This document shows, one piece after another, positions 39,090-47,725 of a stretch of DNA of 64,000 nucleotides. Within the stretch, counting starts at the first letter, position 1, and each line of letters starts with the position of its first letter. This DNA comes from Methanobrevibacter olleyae (GTDB lineage Archaea > Methanobacteriota > Methanobacteria > Methanobacteriales > Methanobacteriaceae). The stretch is from assembly GCF_900114585.1 (NCBI RefSeq), contig NZ_FOTL01000005.1, positions 17,707 to 81,706 of the forward strand. Reading direction: 5' to 3'. The position numbers were made by a program, and so were the translations under genes. Under the pieces are notes generated by a model. It had not been told where the DNA came from, searched no databases, and saw nothing but the letters and a program-made list of their open reading frames with translations.

Positions 39090-40487
39090 ATGGATTCTAA
39101 GAAAACTTACATATATGTAATTATTATTGCAGTACTTGCAAATTTTTTAGCAGCATACACCTCAAATACTGTTGTAATGGCACTACCTCAAATAGCATAT
39201 GAACTTAAATTAAGTAATATAATGCAAAATTGGATTGTAACTATTTACTTAATAACAATAGCTGTTTTAAGTGTTCCCCTTGGAAAAATAGCTTCAAAAA
39301 AAGGATTTAAAAGATCATTCATATTTGGTTCAATAATATTCTTTTTAGGAGCAATAGGAACAGTATTAGCTAGCGATATCCCAAATTTATTTTTCTTTAG
39401 AATATTTCAAGCTATTGGAGCATCATTCACATTTGTTTGTGCATTGTCTATGATTGTAAGTGCAGTACCTCCAAACAAAAGAGGAGCCGCAATTGGAATC
39501 AATATTGCATCAGGCCACATTGGAATAAGTTTAGCTCCAGTACTTGGAGGTTTTCTAACATATAATTTTGGATGGAGAAGTATCTTCATTATAACATTTC
39601 CAATAAGCATTCTAATCATTCTATTTACAATATTTAAAGTTAAGGATGAATGGAAATTAGGTGAAGATGATAAAATCGATACAATAGGTGGAATAGTCTA
39701 TGCTTTAGGGATTACAACATTTATTTATGGATTTACAACTCTCAATCAACTTAAAGGTTTGATTTTTACAACAATTGGAATTATAATCCTTCTTTTATTC
39801 ATAATTTTTGAGATTAAATCTGAAACACCTATATTCGATATATCTCTCTATAAAAATAAGATATTTACACTATCAAATATTGCCTATTTATTTAGTTATA
39901 TTGGAGTATTTGCTGTAACTACCATCATGAACTATCACTTTCAGTATATAAGATCTTGGAATCCAGATATAACAGGTTTAATCTTATTAGCAACCCCTCT
40001 AACACAGTCAATTATTACTCCATACAGTGGTAGATTATCAGATAGAGTCAATCCACAAAAATTATGTTCATTTGGAATGTTTATAGTAACTATTTCATTA
40101 ATTATACTAGTGTCTGTAAATAGTAAAACTGATTTATGGATTATAGTATTTGCACTAGCTATGGAAGGGCTAGGTTATGGTTTGTTTTTATCTCCAAATA
40201 CAAATAGCATTATGAGTAGTATTCCTAGGGAAAATACAGGTATGGGAAGTGCAGCAGTAACAACAATACGTATGATTGGTCAAACATTGAGTATAGGATT
40301 GTTAAGTCTAGTATTTGCAATTGTAATGGGTAATGTATTGATCAGTCCTAAAGTCTATCCAGAATTAGCTAAAAGTTGTCAAATAACCTTAATTATAGGG
40401 GTAGTATTGACTATTATTAGTTTAATTGCCTCTTTAATATCCATGAAAATAAACAATAAAAATTCATTAAAATTAAGTTTAAATTGA
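39090..40487 (+). CDS. MFS multidrug efflux transporter (DHA2/EmrB-like)
   Basis: 465 aa with about 14 hydrophobic segments. An N-terminal helix (YVIIIAVLANFLAAYTSN) leads into TVVMALPQIAYEL, typical of the EmrB/QacA group. Motif A-like sequence between helices 2 and 3 is VPLGKIASKKGFKRS. RIFQAIGASF and APVLGGFLTYNFGWRSIF (motif C-like) follow. Probably exports drugs or metabolites by proton antiport. ATG 39090 follows a GTGAT site; a TTG one codon earlier is unlikely. No regulator is adjacent. Substrate unknown. Confidence 0.88.
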   Translation: MDSKKTYIYVIIIAVLANFLAAYTSNTVVMALPQIAYELKLSNIMQNWIVTIYLITIAVLSVPLGKIASKKGFKRSFIFGSIIFFLGAIGTVLASDIPNLFFFRIFQAIGASFTFVCALSMIVSAVPPNKRGAAIGINIASGHIGISLAPVLGGFLTYNFGWRSIFIITFPISILIILFTIFKVKDEWKLGEDDKIDTIGGIVYALGITTFIYGFTTLNQLKGLIFTTIGIIILLLFIIFEIKSETPIFDISLYKNKIFTLSNIAYLFSYIGVFAVTTIMNYHFQYIRSWNPDITGLILLATPLTQSIITPYSGRLSDRVNPQKLCSFGMFIVTISLIILVSVNSKTDLWIIVFALAMEGLGYGLFLSPNTNSIMSSIPRENTGMGSAAVTTIRMIGQTLSIGLLSLVFAIVMGNVLISPKVYPELAKSCQITLIIGVVLTIISLIASLISMKINNKNSLKLSLN

Positions 40488-40533
40488 TTTTAATATATTA
40501 AAATAATTTAGACTTTAAACATTTAAATGATGA

Positions 40534-41451
40534 TTATTTTTCCTGATTTAAAATTTCATTTTGTTTTTCAATTAAACATTTTAAATCATTATTAATTTGA
40601 TTTTGATTATTAATTAACTGTTTTAATTCTTCATTAGTTTGTTTTTGTTCTTCAATTAAATTATCTTGGATTTTAATTCTTTGCTCAAAGTTTTCAGCAT
40701 TTCCTTTAAATTTTCTATTCATAAGAGCAACTGCTAAAGTAGCAGTACCTATGCCAGATAGAATATAACCACTCCATACAAGGAATATATTCGAAAATTT
40801 ACCTATAACACTATTACCTAAAACAGTATAACCATTACTTGTAAAAGCATTACTTATCATAACAACTGAATCAAGAACACCTACACTTTCACTAAGACAA
40901 GTAAGGACAAAAGCAATTATAATAATTACAAATAATAATACTGCAGTATATCCAATTCCTTTATCTCTAGTATATTTAATGAAATTCTTATAAAAATATT
41001 TAATGAAATAAATATCTATGAAAATGTGAATTAATTGGATGAAAAATACAATGAAAAACAGAATATTTGAACTATTTTTAGGTATATATAATGCATAAAT
41101 CGTAGCAATAGGCATCAAAGCTAGTAATATTAATTTATTTTCTCTTTCATATAATGCAACACAAACAACTGTTGATACAAATACATCCATCATTAATAAT
41201 TCGTTAAATTCAATATGCATATAGAATATGATATTTATAACATTAGCTAAAAGCAATGTAGCCATAACTAAATAGAATATTTGTTTTAAAGTTTGAAGTT
41301 CTTCTTGAGGTATAAGATTATCTTGTGCATCTGTTCCAATTTCTTTATGATTTTTAATTTTATTTTTAATAAATGTTACGACATATGATATAATATAAAT
41401 AGAAATTATTATTCCTATTGATACTATAATGCCTGTTTCTAGTTGATTCAT
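40534..41451 (-). CDS. Ion-channel-like membrane protein with C-terminal coiled coil
   Basis: 305 aa. Six or seven hydrophobic segments (about 7-27, 58-75, 84-100, 105-125, 130-150, 170-190, 220-245). Before the last is VMISNAFTSNGYTVLGNS, which resembles a pore helix plus selectivity-filter loop (TSNGYT against the TVGYGD of potassium channels), followed by a hydrophobic helix with GYILSGIGTATLAVAL. The last 55 residues are a Gln/Asn/Glu-rich heptad-like coiled coil (EEQKQTNEELKQLINNQNQ). Probably a cation channel, with an unusual filter sequence; the family is not firmly identified. Confidence 0.5.
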   Translation of the reverse strand: MNQLETGIIVSIGIIISIYIISYVVTFIKNKIKNHKEIGTDAQDNLIPQEELQTLKQIFYLVMATLLLANVINIIFYMHIEFNELLMMDVFVSTVVCVALYERENKLILLALMPIATIYALYIPKNSSNILFFIVFFIQLIHIFIDIYFIKYFYKNFIKYTRDKGIGYTAVLLFVIIIIAFVLTCLSESVGVLDSVVMISNAFTSNGYTVLGNSVIGKFSNIFLVWSGYILSGIGTATLAVALMNRKFKGNAENFEQRIKIQDNLIEEQKQTNEELKQLINNQNQINNDLKCLIEKQNEILNQEK

Positions 41452-41691
41452 AATTATTCTCTTATTTTAAGAAAAATCACAGCTTGTAAAATAATTACTA
41501 AAGAATTATTTAAACTCTTGCTATCTTTTTCTTTTTTTATTTATAATATATTTTGTGCTTCTTTTTTATATTTTTTGCAATGAGCAAAAACACTCATTTC
41601 AGTTTCAATTTCAATTCTTTAGATGAAATATGTAATGATTTAATAAAATATAATTAAATGCTATCACTCCAGCCATTATAATTAAAAACAA

Positions 41692-42360
41692 TTATAAAAT
41701 ACTTTCATATTCAGAGTAATGATTAATGTTTATTAATTCATTGGGATGATTCTCTTCAACACCATAGAAATCAAAGCCATCTGCAAATATTTCTCTTAAA
41801 ATAGGATTTAAATTATCGTCTTTATCTTTAAGATACTTGATTAATTCTTTTCTATCTGCAGCAAAAGGCATTCCCAAACCTTTAGCTGTATCTAATTTTC
41901 CTATTTTAATTCTTCTAAGAACAGAAATAGTTTTTTTAGGATTGTTGGAATTTAAAATAGTGTTTATAATACTGTTAAATGTTTTTGTGCTAACTGTAGG
42001 CTGGTCTCCTGTAACACATAAAGCTATATCTGATGAGATATTTTGAAGACCATTTAATAAAGATAGAGAAAGACCTACATCAATAGGATCATTTTTAACA
42101 ATCTTTAGTCTATCATCATGAATATTATTAATAAAGGGTAATATTTCTTCAGAGTAATGACCAAGAACAACGATACATTCATGGATATTTTCAGTATTTA
42201 ATACATTATGAATTGTAGTTTCGATAATGGTATTTGAATATTCCTTTGATTTTAGTGGAAGTGTAAGTTTATTTTGTAGAGGAATATTTCTTTCTTCCTG
42301 GTCCTTTCTCATTCTAGAATTTTTTCCAGCTGCAGTAATTACCGCTGAGACTGTAAGCAT
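41692..42360 (-). CDS. MobA-like nucleotidyltransferase
   Basis: 222 aa, Rossmann-like NTP transferase. The N-terminal VSAVITAAGKNSRMRK fits the LAAGxGxRM nucleotide-binding loop; KLTLPLKSK supplies the conserved Lys/Leu/Pro; ALCVTGDQPTVS is the GDQP metal motif typical of MocA/MobA-type molybdenum-cofactor nucleotidyltransferases. The actual acceptor is unknown, with molybdopterin or a sugar phosphate both possible. Ribosome site AAGG. Probably a single gene, since the next gene on the strand lies about 160 bp upstream across repeats. Confidence 0.8.
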   Translation of the reverse strand: MLTVSAVITAAGKNSRMRKDQEERNIPLQNKLTLPLKSKEYSNTIIETTIHNVLNTENIHECIVVLGHYSEEILPFINNIHDDRLKIVKNDPIDVGLSLSLLNGLQNISSDIALCVTGDQPTVSTKTFNSIINTILNSNNPKKTISVLRRIKIGKLDTAKGLGMPFAADRKELIKYLKDKDDNLNPILREIFADGFDFYGVEENHPNELININHYSEYESIL

Positions 42361-42376
42361 AGTATTACCTTAAATA

Positions 42377-42509
42377 AATTATTTTAATTTAATTAATATA
42401 AAATTAATTATTATTTTCCTAGTTAAATAATCTTAATTTTAATTAATAGAAAATTTCCTAGTTAAATAATTTTAATTTAATTAATATAAAATTAATTATT
42501 ATTTTCCTA
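42377..42509. repeat. Degenerate about 41-45-bp tandem repeat, 3 units
   Basis: AATTTAATTAATATAAAATT plus AATTATTATTTTCCTA at about 42389 recurs at about 42476, with a shorter, diverged unit ending in TTTCCTA between them. Confidence 0.7.
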
Positions 42510-42518
42510 AAAATAATC

Positions 42519-43772
42519 TTAATTATTTGTTGTGTTAGTACTATCAGTATTATTAGTACTATTAGTACTATTTTTTATATGGTCATTAGGAATTAATTCA
42601 TAAATGTTGGTATAAATTCTCATACCTGCACCTGAACCTTCAGTCCACATTTGGATTTTAATAGGATAATCAAGAGTATTGTTTACCTTAATTCCAGTAG
42701 AAGGGCTGAAACCATAAAGCACTGCATCACGTCCAGAATCCATACCAATAGGTAATGCAAATCCTAAAGATAAAACAGCATTTCTTAAAGATCTTGCTGG
42801 CGGACATACTCCATGAGTAGCCATTCCAGATTCTGCTTTTGATTCAGGAACTGCGCTGAAACCAATTCCATCTCTTCCAGAGCTTCTAGCATTAGATGGA
42901 ATAATTGTATCATTCCATGCTTTTACAAACTGTTTAGCATTATATTCTCTGTTTCTATCGTTGTATTGTGGATGAGAATCTAAATAGGTATATGTACTTG
43001 CTACTTTAGTTTCTGTATAATTTTGGCCATAAATAATTACAGGAGAACCACCAGGATATTTGATAGAGTAATTATATGCCTCAGGGAAATGCTCTTTAAG
43101 TTCCTTTGGAGATATATAAGTTCTATTATCATTAATACCAGCTACACAGAATTCTAAATTATATTTAGAACCTTGCCCATAGTGATTATACCAATATTTT
43201 AAGGTTTCAACATTAACCATATCACCAGGTATAGTATCATTAGTCATGGTTTTTGGGTCAATATGACCAACAGTTTGATTAGTTTTATTATTTATAATAT
43301 CTATTCCATCTGGAACTATTTTAGCTTGAGTATAAGGACTATTATATCCCCATACAAACTCTCCAGGTGGATTAACTGTAATTTTATCTTTATCTACTGT
43401 TACATAACCTGGACCTTCAAATCCTTCAACTATACCCTCGTTACTTACATTTCCAACAAGTATTTCAGATTGTGGAGTTGGAACTGCACCAGTAGCTATA
43501 GAGAAAAAGGCATCTTCAAATTCTCCATTTCTTATTTGGGTAAATAATGATTCTAAATTTGAAACAATAGGATACTTGTTAATCTTATTTTTATCTATAA
43601 TATTATCTCCTGCAAATACAGTTGAACCGTTATCATATTTTGATATTTCAGACATATCCTGTTGATGAGTTGTGGTAGTTGCAAGAGAAATCGGTATTAT
43701 AAGCATGATAATGACAATCAATGCAATGAATATTTTAAACGAGTTTCTTTTTAATAAACTATCTAAGCTAAT
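42519..43772 (-). CDS. VanW-like exported protein, apparent ATT start
   Basis: About 417 aa from ATT 43772; the first standard start in frame is a TTG at 43721, which would cut off the basic part of the signal anchor. The N-terminus reads SLDSLLKRNSFKIFIALIVI then IMLIIPISLA, a membrane anchor or signal peptide. The C-terminal 130 residues resemble the VanW fold: GVCPPARSLRNAVLSLGFAL, SGRDAVLYGFSPSTG, KVNNTLDYPIKIQMW. The extreme C-terminus is Asn/Ser/Thr-rich. VanW proteins are linked to cell-wall or glycopeptide functions without known chemistry. It lies next to a Mur ligase, so a pseudomurein role is likely (inference). Confidence 0.6.
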   Translation of the reverse strand: MSLDSLLKRNSFKIFIALIVIIMLIIPISLATTTTHQQDMSEISKYDNGSTVFAGDNIIDKNKINKYPIVSNLESLFTQIRNGEFEDAFFSIATGAVPTPQSEILVGNVSNEGIVEGFEGPGYVTVDKDKITVNPPGEFVWGYNSPYTQAKIVPDGIDIINNKTNQTVGHIDPKTMTNDTIPGDMVNVETLKYWYNHYGQGSKYNLEFCVAGINDNRTYISPKELKEHFPEAYNYSIKYPGGSPVIIYGQNYTETKVASTYTYLDSHPQYNDRNREYNAKQFVKAWNDTIIPSNARSSGRDGIGFSAVPESKAESGMATHGVCPPARSLRNAVLSLGFALPIGMDSGRDAVLYGFSPSTGIKVNNTLDYPIKIQMWTEGSGAGMRIYTNIYELIPNDHIKNSTNSTNNTDSTNTTNN

Positions 43773-43784
43773 ACTTACACTTCC
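43770..43784 (-). promoter_or_regulatory. Shine-Dalgarno site followed by an ATT codon
   Basis: On the minus strand GGAAGTG, a 5-nt spacer TAAGT, then ATT AGC TTA. Same spacing as the ATA start at 24492. A stop codon lies in frame just before GGA, and there is no ATG, GTG or TTG until 43721. Confidence 0.5.
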
Positions 43785-43802
43785 TTAATAACAATTTTAT
43801 TG

Positions 43803-43957
43803 ATTTAATGATATTTAAAATCTTAACAATTTTTAATTATTTAAATAATTATTCAATAGATATTTAAAATCCTAACAATTAATTATTTAAATAATTATTT
43901 AATAGATATTTAAAATCTTAATAATTTTTAATTATTTAAATAATTATTTAATGAATT
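43803..43957. repeat. 46-49-bp tandem repeat x3
   Basis: GATATTTAAAATCTTAACAA plus TTTTTAATTATTTAAATAAT at 43810 recurs at 43859 and 43905. It lies between the Mur-ligase stop and the VanW-like gene start. Confidence 0.85.
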
Positions 43958-43992
43958 TTATATTATGAATAAATTTAGATTATAATCTTTTA

Positions 43993-45321
43993 TTAATCTT
44001 CGAATAATAATCTATTTTCTTTATGATTAAAGGAATCACAAATTTCTTTTAATCTGTCTTGTATTTTTATAATATTTTCTTGACCGTTTCCTCCAATTAG
44101 AATAGAGGGATTATGTGAGAATTCAGCAACAAAACCAATTATTTCATCAAGATTATTTGCTATTTCAATTCTACCTTGATAATCAAGAGCATGCAATCTA
44201 AATTTAGCTTGATCTAAAGTATCCTCTAAACCAGGAAAGAGAATTATGGCCTCTGGATTAGCATTTACAACTTCATTTAGAATGTCTAATCTATGGTTCT
44301 CATTATGTCTTGGAGTACCTATAAATACTGCTGCAAAATCAACTTCTTCAAGTATTGCTTTAATTGCATCAGAATTGTCAGATTTTCCAATATATATTTC
44401 ACAATCATTTAATTTCAATACTTCTAAACGGCCTTCTACTGGTTTGAAGTTTTCTAGAGTATTTTTAATTATCTTTTCATCAATTTCGAAAGTATTTTCA
44501 CTGATAAAATTTGTTATAGCTTCACTAAGACCTGCATTTAATTTATTAAATTTACCAAAAAGGTCTAAATCATAATCTGTTTTGCTATATTCAATAGCTA
44601 ATCTAGAAAGTTCTCTAAATTCTTCTTTATATTCTTGATTATTATTGATAAATATAATTTTATCAGCAAAAAATTCCTTTAAAGAGTTTTTATATCCTTC
44701 CATTGAGCCATGAACATTCATATGGTCATTTCCCATATTTGTTAATGCAATTAAATCAAAGTCAAAGCAATGATTACAGAATCCTACTGTCATATCACAA
44801 ACTTCAACAAGTAAAAAATCATAATCTTGCTTATCTGCTTCTAAGATAAGGTCATAGTAACCTTCGAAGCCACCTCCAGCATTACCTCCTACCAATACAT
44901 TCTTACCGGCATTTTCTAAAATTTCTTTAATCATAGAAACAGTAGTAGTTTTGCCATTAGTACCAGTAACACCAATAGTGAAGATATCTCTATGTTTAGT
45001 TTTTACATCACAGAGTAATTTTCCAGAGTTTTTATAATGCTCTGCAATTTTACTACCCCAAATACTAGGACTTAAAACAACAGCATCGCATGAATCTATT
45101 TTTTCCTGATTATTAAAACCTAAATCAATAGATAAATTATCCTTAACAAAGCTGATTTTATCATTTTGAGGTGAAATATCTACACTTGAAAGGGATATTG
45201 GTAAGTTATCTAGATTTATATTTACGTTTAAATCTGTAGCATAAACTTCCCAACCATATTTTAATAAGGAATTTAAAGCTTTTTTACCTTCCACACCTAA
45301 ACCAATAACTGCTGCTTTCAT
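43993..45321 (-). CDS. Mur ligase family protein, probable pseudomurein peptide ligase
   Basis: 442 aa ATP-dependent amide ligase. N-terminal Rossmann-like part (KAAVIGLGVEGKKALNSLLK) as in MurD; P-loop GVTGTNGKTTTVSMI near residue 115; metal/ATP region LLVEVCDM near 170; LTNMGNDHMNVHGSMEGY near 192; C-terminal ligase domain with EGRLEVL near 300. Methanogens have several Mur-like ligases that assemble the pseudomurein peptide. MurD-like by sequence order, but the amino acid added cannot be told from the sequence. Adjacent to the VanW-like gene on the same strand. Weak ribosome site (GTTGA). Confidence 0.82.
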   Translation of the reverse strand: MKAAVIGLGVEGKKALNSLLKYGWEVYATDLNVNINLDNLPISLSSVDISPQNDKISFVKDNLSIDLGFNNQEKIDSCDAVVLSPSIWGSKIAEHYKNSGKLLCDVKTKHRDIFTIGVTGTNGKTTTVSMIKEILENAGKNVLVGGNAGGGFEGYYDLILEADKQDYDFLLVEVCDMTVGFCNHCFDFDLIALTNMGNDHMNVHGSMEGYKNSLKEFFADKIIFINNNQEYKEEFRELSRLAIEYSKTDYDLDLFGKFNKLNAGLSEAITNFISENTFEIDEKIIKNTLENFKPVEGRLEVLKLNDCEIYIGKSDNSDAIKAILEEVDFAAVFIGTPRHNENHRLDILNEVVNANPEAIILFPGLEDTLDQAKFRLHALDYQGRIEIANNLDEIIGFVAEFSHNPSILIGGNGQENIIKIQDRLKEICDSFNHKENRLLFED

Positions 45322-45599
45322 GATTTCAACTTTTGATTATTTTATCTATTAACCATAGTGAAAAAATTAAAAATACACTTTAAAACTATGAACAAGATAT
45401 TGATTAATAAATTAATCAACAATATGTAAATACTTTTGTATATTCTTATTAATAAAAGTTAGTATATTTTCAAATTAGTTTATTAATGTATATAAAAAAT
45501 TTATAGTGTATTTTATCATTGCTACTATTATAAAAAACTATACAATGAGAAAATTTAAAGTAGAACTTAAAAAAAGTATTAAAAATTCTAAAAAAAGCA

Positions 45600-45745
45600 A
45601 AAATAAGAGCTTTAAAAGAATAAGAAAAGTAAAAATAGTAAGAAAAATAAAATTAGGAACCTTAAAAGAATAAAAAGTAAAAAAAGTAAGAAAAATAAAA
45701 CTAGGAACCTTAAAAGAATAAATAAAGTAAAAAGAGTAAAAATAA
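45600..45745. repeat. About 50-bp tandem repeat x3
   Basis: CTTAAAAGAATAA plus A/G-rich AAGTAAGAAAAATAAAA and CTAGGAAC recur at about 45610, 45661 and 45709. The rest of the gene-free stretch 45322-45754 is AT-rich and includes the upstream region of the Mur ligase. Confidence 0.8.
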
Positions 45746-45754
45746 ATAAAAAAG

Positions 45755-46510
45755 TTAAAAATCTAAAATGAGTTCAATTGGAGCATGTTTAGAATTATTT
45801 ATTTCATTTAAGATAGTGCAAGATTTAACTTTGTCTTTTAATGATTTAGAAACAAAGAAATAATCTAAACGAGAACCTTCATTGTCTTTGCGAGCTTCTT
45901 GATTTTTCCATGAGGTATATTGCTCACCTTCATCATTAAACAATCTAAATGCATCAACAAATCCAAAAGATTCTAATTTATCTAAGATTTCCCTTTCACC
46001 ATCTGTAAAAGTAATTTTTGTATCTAAATTAGAAATGTCTTTTTCTTTATGAGCAATATTAAAGTCACCAGCAATAATTAAGTTTTTATCACTATTTTTC
46101 TGAGCAAAATGTAAAAAATTATAAAGATATTCTAATTTCTCTTCTAATTTAGCTTTATTTCCACTACCTAAAGGAGCATAAATATGAATCAAAGTAAAAT
46201 TATCATATTCTAAAACTGATGCTCTGCCTAATGCATCATTAGAAGATTTAAAAAATCTTTTTATAATATTTGGTTTTTCTTTAGTAAAAGTAGCTAATCC
46301 ACCAGTTCTAGTACTTTCACCCTTTAAAAAATAATAATAATCATAATCGATTTTATCCAAGAATTTTTTATCCATTTTCTCATAATCTGTTTTTGTTTCT
46401 TGGAATAAAATTACATCAGGTTCTTTTTCAAAAATAGGATTCAGATCTTTATTTTTAATACGAGTCCTAATACCATTTGCATTCCATGAAATAATCTTTA
46501 ATTTACTCAT
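45755..46510 (-). CDS. xth: Exonuclease III / AP endonuclease
   Basis: Base-excision repair nuclease. 251 aa, EEP fold. LKIISWNANGIRTR (catalytic Asn), FQETKT (Glu metal ligand), the RTGGLATF loop, AGDFNIAHKEKDI (Asp/Asn) and SRLDYFFVS are all present. The normally invariant SDH motif near the C-terminus reads NSKHAPIELIL, so the Asp before the catalytic His is replaced by Lys; the His itself is kept. Ribosome site GGAAG. Single gene, divergent from the DUF169 gene. Confidence 0.92.
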   Translation of the reverse strand: MSKLKIISWNANGIRTRIKNKDLNPIFEKEPDVILFQETKTDYEKMDKKFLDKIDYDYYYFLKGESTRTGGLATFTKEKPNIIKRFFKSSNDALGRASVLEYDNFTLIHIYAPLGSGNKAKLEEKLEYLYNFLHFAQKNSDKNLIIAGDFNIAHKEKDISNLDTKITFTDGEREILDKLESFGFVDAFRLFNDEGEQYTSWKNQEARKDNEGSRLDYFFVSKSLKDKVKSCTILNEINNSKHAPIELILDF

Positions 46511-46645
46511 TATCTTGCTTCCTAAAACTAAATAAATAAAATAAATACAATATTAATTAATTTAACCCTATTTTAAAATTAATTTAATATAAAAATTGTT
46601 TATAACGAATTACTTATAAACTAATATAATATTAATTTTTGAATA

Positions 46646-46742
46646 ATATAAACTTATTGTAGTAATTTTTTTCAACTATAAAATTAGATAATGAATATAA
46701 ACTTATTGTAGTAATTTTTTTCAGCTATAAAATTAGATAATG
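46646..46742. repeat. 49-bp direct repeat x2
   Basis: ATAAACTTATTGTAGTAATT plus TTTTTCAACTATAAAATTAG at about 46649 recurs at 46698 with one change (AACTA to AGCTA). It lies in the gap between the divergent xth and DUF169 genes; 46511-46645 and 46743-46830 are AT-rich, and ATTAATATATAATAA near 46760 is a TATA-like site for the DUF169 gene. Confidence 0.88.
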
Positions 46743-46830
46743 AATAATAATTCATAATCTTAATATATAATAATTTGTAAATATATTAATAAACCTATTA
46801 ATTTAATGATTATATGAATTTGGTGGTTAT

Positions 46831-47508
46831 ATGGATTATAAAATAGAAGATAATAAAAAAATTGGAATAGGTTTAAAGAATAGATTAAACCTTAGAAGAT
46901 TACCTGTAGCTATAAAATTTTTCAATAATGAAAATGAAATTCCAGAGGGTATGGAAAGAATAGATGAAAAAATAAGACATTGTGAAATGGTTACAAAAGC
47001 AGCTGATGGAGAATCATTCTATTCCACTGCAGAGGAACAAAAATGTAAAGGCGGATCTTCTGCAATGGGCTTAGAAGATGTTCCTCCAAAAATACTTAGT
47101 GGTGAATTTTATCATACTTTAGGTAGATTTGATAGTTTGGAAACTGCTAAATCTGTAGTTGACAATATACCTAGAATAGAAGAAAAAAGTGCAGGGATAT
47201 TATATGCTCCTTTAGAAAATGCCAATTTTATTCCAGATGTTGTTATTATTATAACCAATGCTAAAAATGGAATGGAAATTGCACAAGGTATAGTTTATAA
47301 TAATGGTGATAGAGTAAGACCTAGCTTTGCAGGTATTCAATCTTTATGTGCTGATGCAGTAAATGGCCCTTATATTAGTGGAAAACCTAATGTTACTTTA
47401 GCATGTAGTGGTTCTAGAGCTTATACTGACTTAGATGATGATGAATTAATCATTGGTTTAGCTAAAGACAATTTAAAACCATTAGTTGATGCATTTACAA
47501 ATATTTAG
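46831..47508 (+). CDS. DUF169 family protein
   Basis: 225 aa soluble protein of the DUF169 family, widespread in methanogens and anaerobes and of unknown function. Family-like features: LRRLPVAIKFFNNENEIP near the N-terminus, conserved cysteines in RHCEMVTKAADG and EQKCKGGSSAMGL, the GRFDS segment, and SLCADAV...VTLACSGSR near the C-terminus. The cysteines suggest metal or cofactor binding. GGTGG lies upstream of ATG. Its 3' end seeds a 23-bp tandem array. Confidence 0.8.
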   Translation: MDYKIEDNKKIGIGLKNRLNLRRLPVAIKFFNNENEIPEGMERIDEKIRHCEMVTKAADGESFYSTAEEQKCKGGSSAMGLEDVPPKILSGEFYHTLGRFDSLETAKSVVDNIPRIEEKSAGILYAPLENANFIPDVVIIITNAKNGMEIAQGIVYNNGDRVRPSFAGIQSLCADAVNGPYISGKPNVTLACSGSRAYTDLDDDELIIGLAKDNLKPLVDAFTNI

Positions 47509-47648
47509 TATAATTTTATGTAAATATTTAATATAATCTAATGTAAATATTTATTATAATTTTATGTAAATATTTAATATAATCTAAATGTAAATATTTG
47601 TTATAATTTTATGTAAATTTTATGTAAATGTTTAGTATAATTTTATGT
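47498..47648 (+). repeat. 23-bp tandem repeat, about 6 copies, spanning the DUF169 gene stop
   Basis: Unit AAATATTTAGTATAATTTTA plus TGT starts near 47499 and recurs near 47522, 47545, 47569, 47592 and 47618. Alternating ...TTTTATGT and ...TCTAATGT forms suggest a higher-order 46-bp unit. The first copy contains the TAG stop. Confidence 0.88.
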
Positions 47649-47725
47649 ATTAATTTAGTTATATCTAATTATAACTAATATTTTCTTATTTTCCTTTTTT
47701 TAAAACTTTAATTTAGCATTAATAC

